In this document: one piece after another, positions 5,541-8,160 of the stretch | How positions within the stretch are numbered: position 1 is the first letter of the stretch | How the letters are laid out: each line of letters starts with the position of its first letter | Assembly: GCA_003452695.1 (NCBI GenBank) | Contig: DMNP01000314.1 | Location: 1-8,160 of the forward strand | Source: Eggerthellaceae bacterium | GTDB lineage: Bacteria; Actinomycetota; Coriobacteriia; Coriobacteriales; Eggerthellaceae | DNA length: 8,160 nt | Reading direction: 5' to 3' | The notes under the pieces: generated by a model | What the model was told of the DNA's origin: nothing | Databases searched by the model: none | What the model saw: only the letters and a program-made list of their open reading frames with translations | Made by a program: the position numbers and the translations under genes

Positions 5541-7715
5541 TCAGGTCCAGAACTCGAAGCTTTCGACAATGTTATGGTACGCCCAGTCGTACACATCGGA
5601 ATACCAGCCCGTTTCGGGCACGTAGCACAGCAGCACGCTGTAGAGCAGCGACACCGCCACCAGCACCGAAAGGGCACGGCAGAACTCCCTGCCCAGACGC
5701 GTATCGGTTCCAAACCGCTCGTTGGCTATGAAGGCCAGCAATATGACTGCGGCCAGGAACATGAAAGTGAAATCGGCGTAGTACCGCTGCAAGATGCCCG
5801 CCAGCTCGGCATCGAACAGGGCCACGATAACACCGCTTGCAAGCAGCGCAACGATAACACCCGCTACCGTGTTCGTCGGATGGTGTTCACGGCGCAAGCG
5901 CAGTATGGGATAGGCAAACAGCAGAAGCCACAGCACGGGCAAGCAGGCCAGCACGCCACCAAACGTGGGCTCGCGCACCGTTTGCCCCATGAAGGTGGTG
6001 TCGAAGGGCACTGCCTGGATGAAGGGGAACGTGCCGTCGGCACAGGGCGGTTGCAGGAAATAGGCGAATATGGCGGGCGCGATGCGTCCGAGCGCCAGCC
6101 CGCGCTTGGTCATGTTGTGCACCGTAAGGTTGTAGTTCGCGCCGAAATCGGTGACCGACCCGAAGCGCGCCCAGTTGTACCAACCGATACCGGCCATGAT
6201 CAGGACGTAGGGCGCGATAAGGCAGGCGAAGTGGCGCGCGCCCCGCGCGGTGAACAGCTCGCGGCACGTTATGTAGCGCCTCCAGAACAGCGGCAGCGCC
6301 ACCAGCGACAGGGCCATGAGCTGCGGACGGCACCCTGCCACGAGCGCCATGCACAGCGATCCCGCCAGGTACCAGCCTTCGGGCCGCTCGGAAACGCGTC
6401 CGCGCATCCAGAAGTAGAAACCCCACACCGAAAACGCCAGGCCGCACATGATGGGCAGCGAATAGAACGTGGGGAACTTCACCAAGTACAGCGCTCCGCA
6501 GCACATGACGAGCGGAATCTGCAGCAGCAGGAACATGCCCAGGCTCACGCGTTTGAAATGGTGCCGCGCAAAGCGGTCGAGCAGCGCCGTGCAGCCGCAC
6601 ATGAACGCCAGCATGGCCACCAGGATGCCGATGGCCGTGGGGAAGCTCTGTCCGGTAAGCAGATAGAACGGAAGGTAGAACAACAGCTCGGGCACGATGC
6701 CGAAATACACGTAGTAGTGCCCGTCGTAATAGGCCACGTCGAACAGATAGTCGCCTCCCGACGACTTCTGCGCCTCGTCGCGCGCGCCCTTGTCGTAGGG
6801 ATCGTCCATCTCGGCCAGCCATGCCGGCGGTTCTTCGTCCAGATACAGCTGCCCCTTCGCCAACGCCTGGGCGAGCATGGCGTATTGCTGGGCGTTCTCG
6901 CCCGCCGCGTCGTACACGTTCACGATGCTCTCGCCATCCCACGCACCGTAGTTGTACGATTTCGCGGCAACGCCCACCAGGTTCGACCCCAAGAACAGAA
7001 ACGACGACACGAAATACATTTCCACCAGAAGGGCTGCGATAATCGCCCGTTTGGTGAACTGCGGCTCCTCGCGCAGCCCGATCCGATATACCTGGGAACG
7101 CGGGCGGAACAAATAGCCCAAATATATGACCGTAAAGACCACCCAGAACCGGCCGGTGTTGAACACGAAGGGCTCGGGAGCGTTCAGCGATATGCCCGCA
7201 AGCCGCACCGGATAGGACACTTCCCCATCGTCTATCAGCTCGATGCTCAGGTTGTGCACGTTGCCCGACGGGCTGAGGTGAACGTACATGCTCTCGGGCG
7301 ATATCGTGGACACCACCGCGTTCGGCACGCCCGTCGTGTATTCCGTATCGCCGAAATAGGTAAGATGCGCCTCGTCCGAGAAGCTGATATCGAAATGCAA
7401 CAGCTGCGCGGGCTGCCATCCCGCAAGGTCGATGTGCACGTTGTGCACGGGCATGTCCAGGTTCTGGAATTCTAGCGTATGGTCGAACTCGGTCAGGCGA
7501 TAGCAGTCGTTTTCGTCCTGCCCCAGGCTCAGCCGTTCATTCAGGCTTACCTCGTCGTAGCCCATCGTCAGGTAGAAATTGATGTTGAAGAGCGTGGCTT
7601 CCAGAACGCCCGCAACGGCAAGCACCACGGCAGCGGCCACGAGCGCCCGCCGCACCACGCCGCCGTGGGCTTCCATAAGCGCCGCAAACTGGGCGGATAT
7701 GTCCCCTCCTCGCAT
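5541..7715 (-). CDS. Polytopic membrane protein, GT-C glycosyltransferase-like
   Basis: 724 residues from ATG 7715. The open frame extends to GTG 7784, but those extra 23 residues are charged, lack a Shine-Dalgarno sequence and lie upstream of the promoter; GTG 7721 is also possible. One membrane helix (about 25-45) is followed by a soluble, probably extracytoplasmic beta-rich domain (about 47-185), then roughly a dozen further helices by eye. The loop after the third helix carries ENAQQYAMLAQAL (from Glu273) and GQLYLDEEP (288-296), then AYYDGHYYVYFGIVPELL. This resembles the acidic first-loop motif and following segment of GT39-like GT-C enzymes, which use lipid-linked sugars. CRPQLM (462-467) and a YN-x-x-RFGS-x-x-x-FG-x-x-Y-x-LT segment (513-531) also recall uncharacterised members. 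The gene probably heads an operon with the c-di-GMP gene. The membrane topology is clear; the glycosyltransferase role is an inference and the substrate is unknown. Confidence 0.85.
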   Translation of the reverse strand: MRGGDISAQFAALMEAHGGVVRRALVAAAVVLAVAGVLEATLFNINFYLTMGYDEVSLNERLSLGQDENDCYRLTEFDHTLEFQNLDMPVHNVHIDLAGWQPAQLLHFDISFSDEAHLTYFGDTEYTTGVPNAVVSTISPESMYVHLSPSGNVHNLSIELIDDGEVSYPVRLAGISLNAPEPFVFNTGRFWVVFTVIYLGYLFRPRSQVYRIGLREEPQFTKRAIIAALLVEMYFVSSFLFLGSNLVGVAAKSYNYGAWDGESIVNVYDAAGENAQQYAMLAQALAKGQLYLDEEPPAWLAEMDDPYDKGARDEAQKSSGGDYLFDVAYYDGHYYVYFGIVPELLFYLPFYLLTGQSFPTAIGILVAMLAFMCGCTALLDRFARHHFKRVSLGMFLLLQIPLVMCCGALYLVKFPTFYSLPIMCGLAFSVWGFYFWMRGRVSERPEGWYLAGSLCMALVAGCRPQLMALSLVALPLFWRRYITCRELFTARGARHFACLIAPYVLIMAGIGWYNWARFGSVTDFGANYNLTVHNMTKRGLALGRIAPAIFAYFLQPPCADGTFPFIQAVPFDTTFMGQTVREPTFGGVLACLPVLWLLLFAYPILRLRREHHPTNTVAGVIVALLASGVIVALFDAELAGILQRYYADFTFMFLAAVILLAFIANERFGTDTRLGREFCRALSVLVAVSLLYSVLLCYVPETGWYSDVYDWAYHNIVESFEFWT

Positions 7716-7727
7716 TTCCACACGCGA

Positions 7728-7755
7728 ATTATAGGACACGCCCCGCCCCGCGCAA
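7728..7755 (-). promoter_or_regulatory. Promoter of the membrane protein / c-di-GMP operon
   Basis: A perfect TATAAT (-10) lies at 7733-7728 on the minus strand. TTGCGC at 7755-7750 is a 3-of-6 match to a -35 box with a 16-base spacer. The predicted start of transcription is near 7721, where GTG 7721 and then ATG 7715 lie in frame. No Shine-Dalgarno sequence fits between, so the transcript may be leaderless. Confidence 0.6.
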
Positions 7756-7779
7756 CCGTGAATTCTCGCCACATGCGAT

Positions 7780-7793
7780 TGCACATATTTGCA
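7780..7793. promoter_or_regulatory. Imperfect 14-bp palindrome, possible operator
   Basis: TGCACATATTTGCA is symmetrical at 6 of 7 base pairs. It lies about 25 bases upstream of the candidate -35 box. AT-rich symmetrical sites in such a place are often bound by transcription factors, but no known family consensus is recognised. Confidence 0.3.
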
Positions 7794-7806
7794 TGACTCT
7801 CAAGCT

Positions 7807-7820
7807 CGCCGGCTACGGCG
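7807..7820 (-). terminator. Weak hairpin after ackA
   Basis: CGCCG (7807-7811) and CGGCG (7816-7820) form a 5-bp stem with a 4-base loop, 38 bases after the acetate kinase stop. No T-run follows in the minus direction, so it is a poor terminator candidate. Read-through from ackA into the next gene cannot be excluded. Confidence 0.2.
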
Positions 7821-7858
7821 CGGACGGCGGGCGGGACGACTCGGGGAAACGAAGCCCG

Positions 7859-8160
7859 CTAGTAGAACAGCAGGCTCTCGTCGTAGTCGATGCTGGGGTC
7901 GTCGATAAGGTCGTGCACGAGCTCGTACGTGTCGTGGGCTATCATCAGCTCTTCATCGGTGGGGATGATGACGATTAGCACTTCGGAATCGTCGGCCGAA
8001 ATCTCGCGCTCGCGCGGGCCGGTGCGGTTCTTCTCGTAGTCCAGCACGATGCCCATGGTCTGCAAGCCCGCGAAGATCATGCGGCGCATCTTCACGCTGT
8101 TCTCGCCCACCCCGCCGGTCAGGACAATGCAGTCCACGCCGCCCATGACGGCGATGTACT
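7859..8160 (-). CDS. ackA: Acetate kinase, C-terminal part (5' end outside the window)
   Basis: The frame enters at the window edge (first full codon ends at 8158, residues YIAVMGGVDCIV) and stops at TAG 7859-7861. About 99 residues of a protein that is usually near 400 are visible. Acetate kinase interconverts acetyl phosphate plus ADP and acetate plus ATP in the cytosol, and with phosphotransacetylase it gives fermenting cells ATP. The nucleotide-site motif TGGVGEN is followed by a canonical C-terminus containing EREIS, then IPTDEELMIAHDT, whose glutamates belong to the metal-binding segment of the family. The tail SIDYDESLLFY extends slightly past the usual end. The internal ATG at 8146 is not the start, since the open frame and homology continue upstream. 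No frameshift is seen. Confidence 0.95.
   Translation of the reverse strand, partial: YIAVMGGVDCIVLTGGVGENSVKMRRMIFAGLQTMGIVLDYEKNRTGPREREISADDSEVLIVIIPTDEELMIAHDTYELVHDLIDDPSIDYDESLLFY

Noticed and set aside
5574..7475. A 633-codon open frame on the plus strand opposite the membrane protein gene
   Set aside because: It is also an in-register antisense shadow, with an unnatural His/Arg/Gln-rich composition, whereas the minus frame has clear membrane helices and family-like motifs.
7793..7978. A 61-codon plus-strand frame over the ackA 3' end
   Set aside because: It mostly overlaps the conserved acetate kinase C-terminus and has no recognisable product.

Overview
The window reads as chromosomal DNA of a high-GC gut-type actinobacterium. 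Coriobacteriia (Eggerthellaceae-like) is my best guess. It rests on the G+C-rich codon use, an acetate kinase gene, a very large multi-domain c-di-GMP protein and a secreted serpin, all impressions from family knowledge and not a database match. Every gene lies on the minus strand, so transcription runs from the high coordinates to the low ones. I see no rRNA, tRNA, insertion sequence, CRISPR array or phage gene.

In order of transcription: (1) 8160-7859 is the 3' quarter of an acetate kinase gene (ackA), cut by the window edge. (2) 7858-7716 is a short intergenic region with a good -10 box (TATAAT) 6 bases before a GTG and 12 bases before an ATG, so the next mRNA may be leaderless. (3) 7715-5541 encodes a polytopic membrane protein with a large extracytoplasmic N-terminal domain and GT-C glycosyltransferase-like features. 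(4) 5522-1632, only 18 bases further on and so almost certainly co-transcribed, encodes a 1296-residue cytosolic c-di-GMP protein ordered PAS - degenerate GGDEF - EAL - PAS-like - PAS-like - GAF - intact GGDEF - PAS. (5) 1631-1408 is an intergenic region with several small inverted repeats and the serpin promoter and ribosome binding site. (6) 1407-25 encodes an exported or membrane-anchored serpin with an inhibitory-type hinge. It is followed at once by a perfect hairpin (1-21) that is probably its terminator.

How the genes may work together: the membrane protein and the c-di-GMP enzyme look like a two-gene operon, which suggests (inference only) that second-messenger turnover is linked to a surface-glycan or membrane function. 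The serpin appears to have its own promoter and probably acts outside the cell against proteases, possibly host ones. Acetate kinase is ordinary energy metabolism and is probably a separate unit.

I do not see convincing evidence for a wholly new biological system. The points most worth a second look are the architecture of the c-di-GMP protein, whose first and last domains are clear duplicates of each other, the possible leaderless start of the membrane protein gene, and the reactive loop of the serpin.
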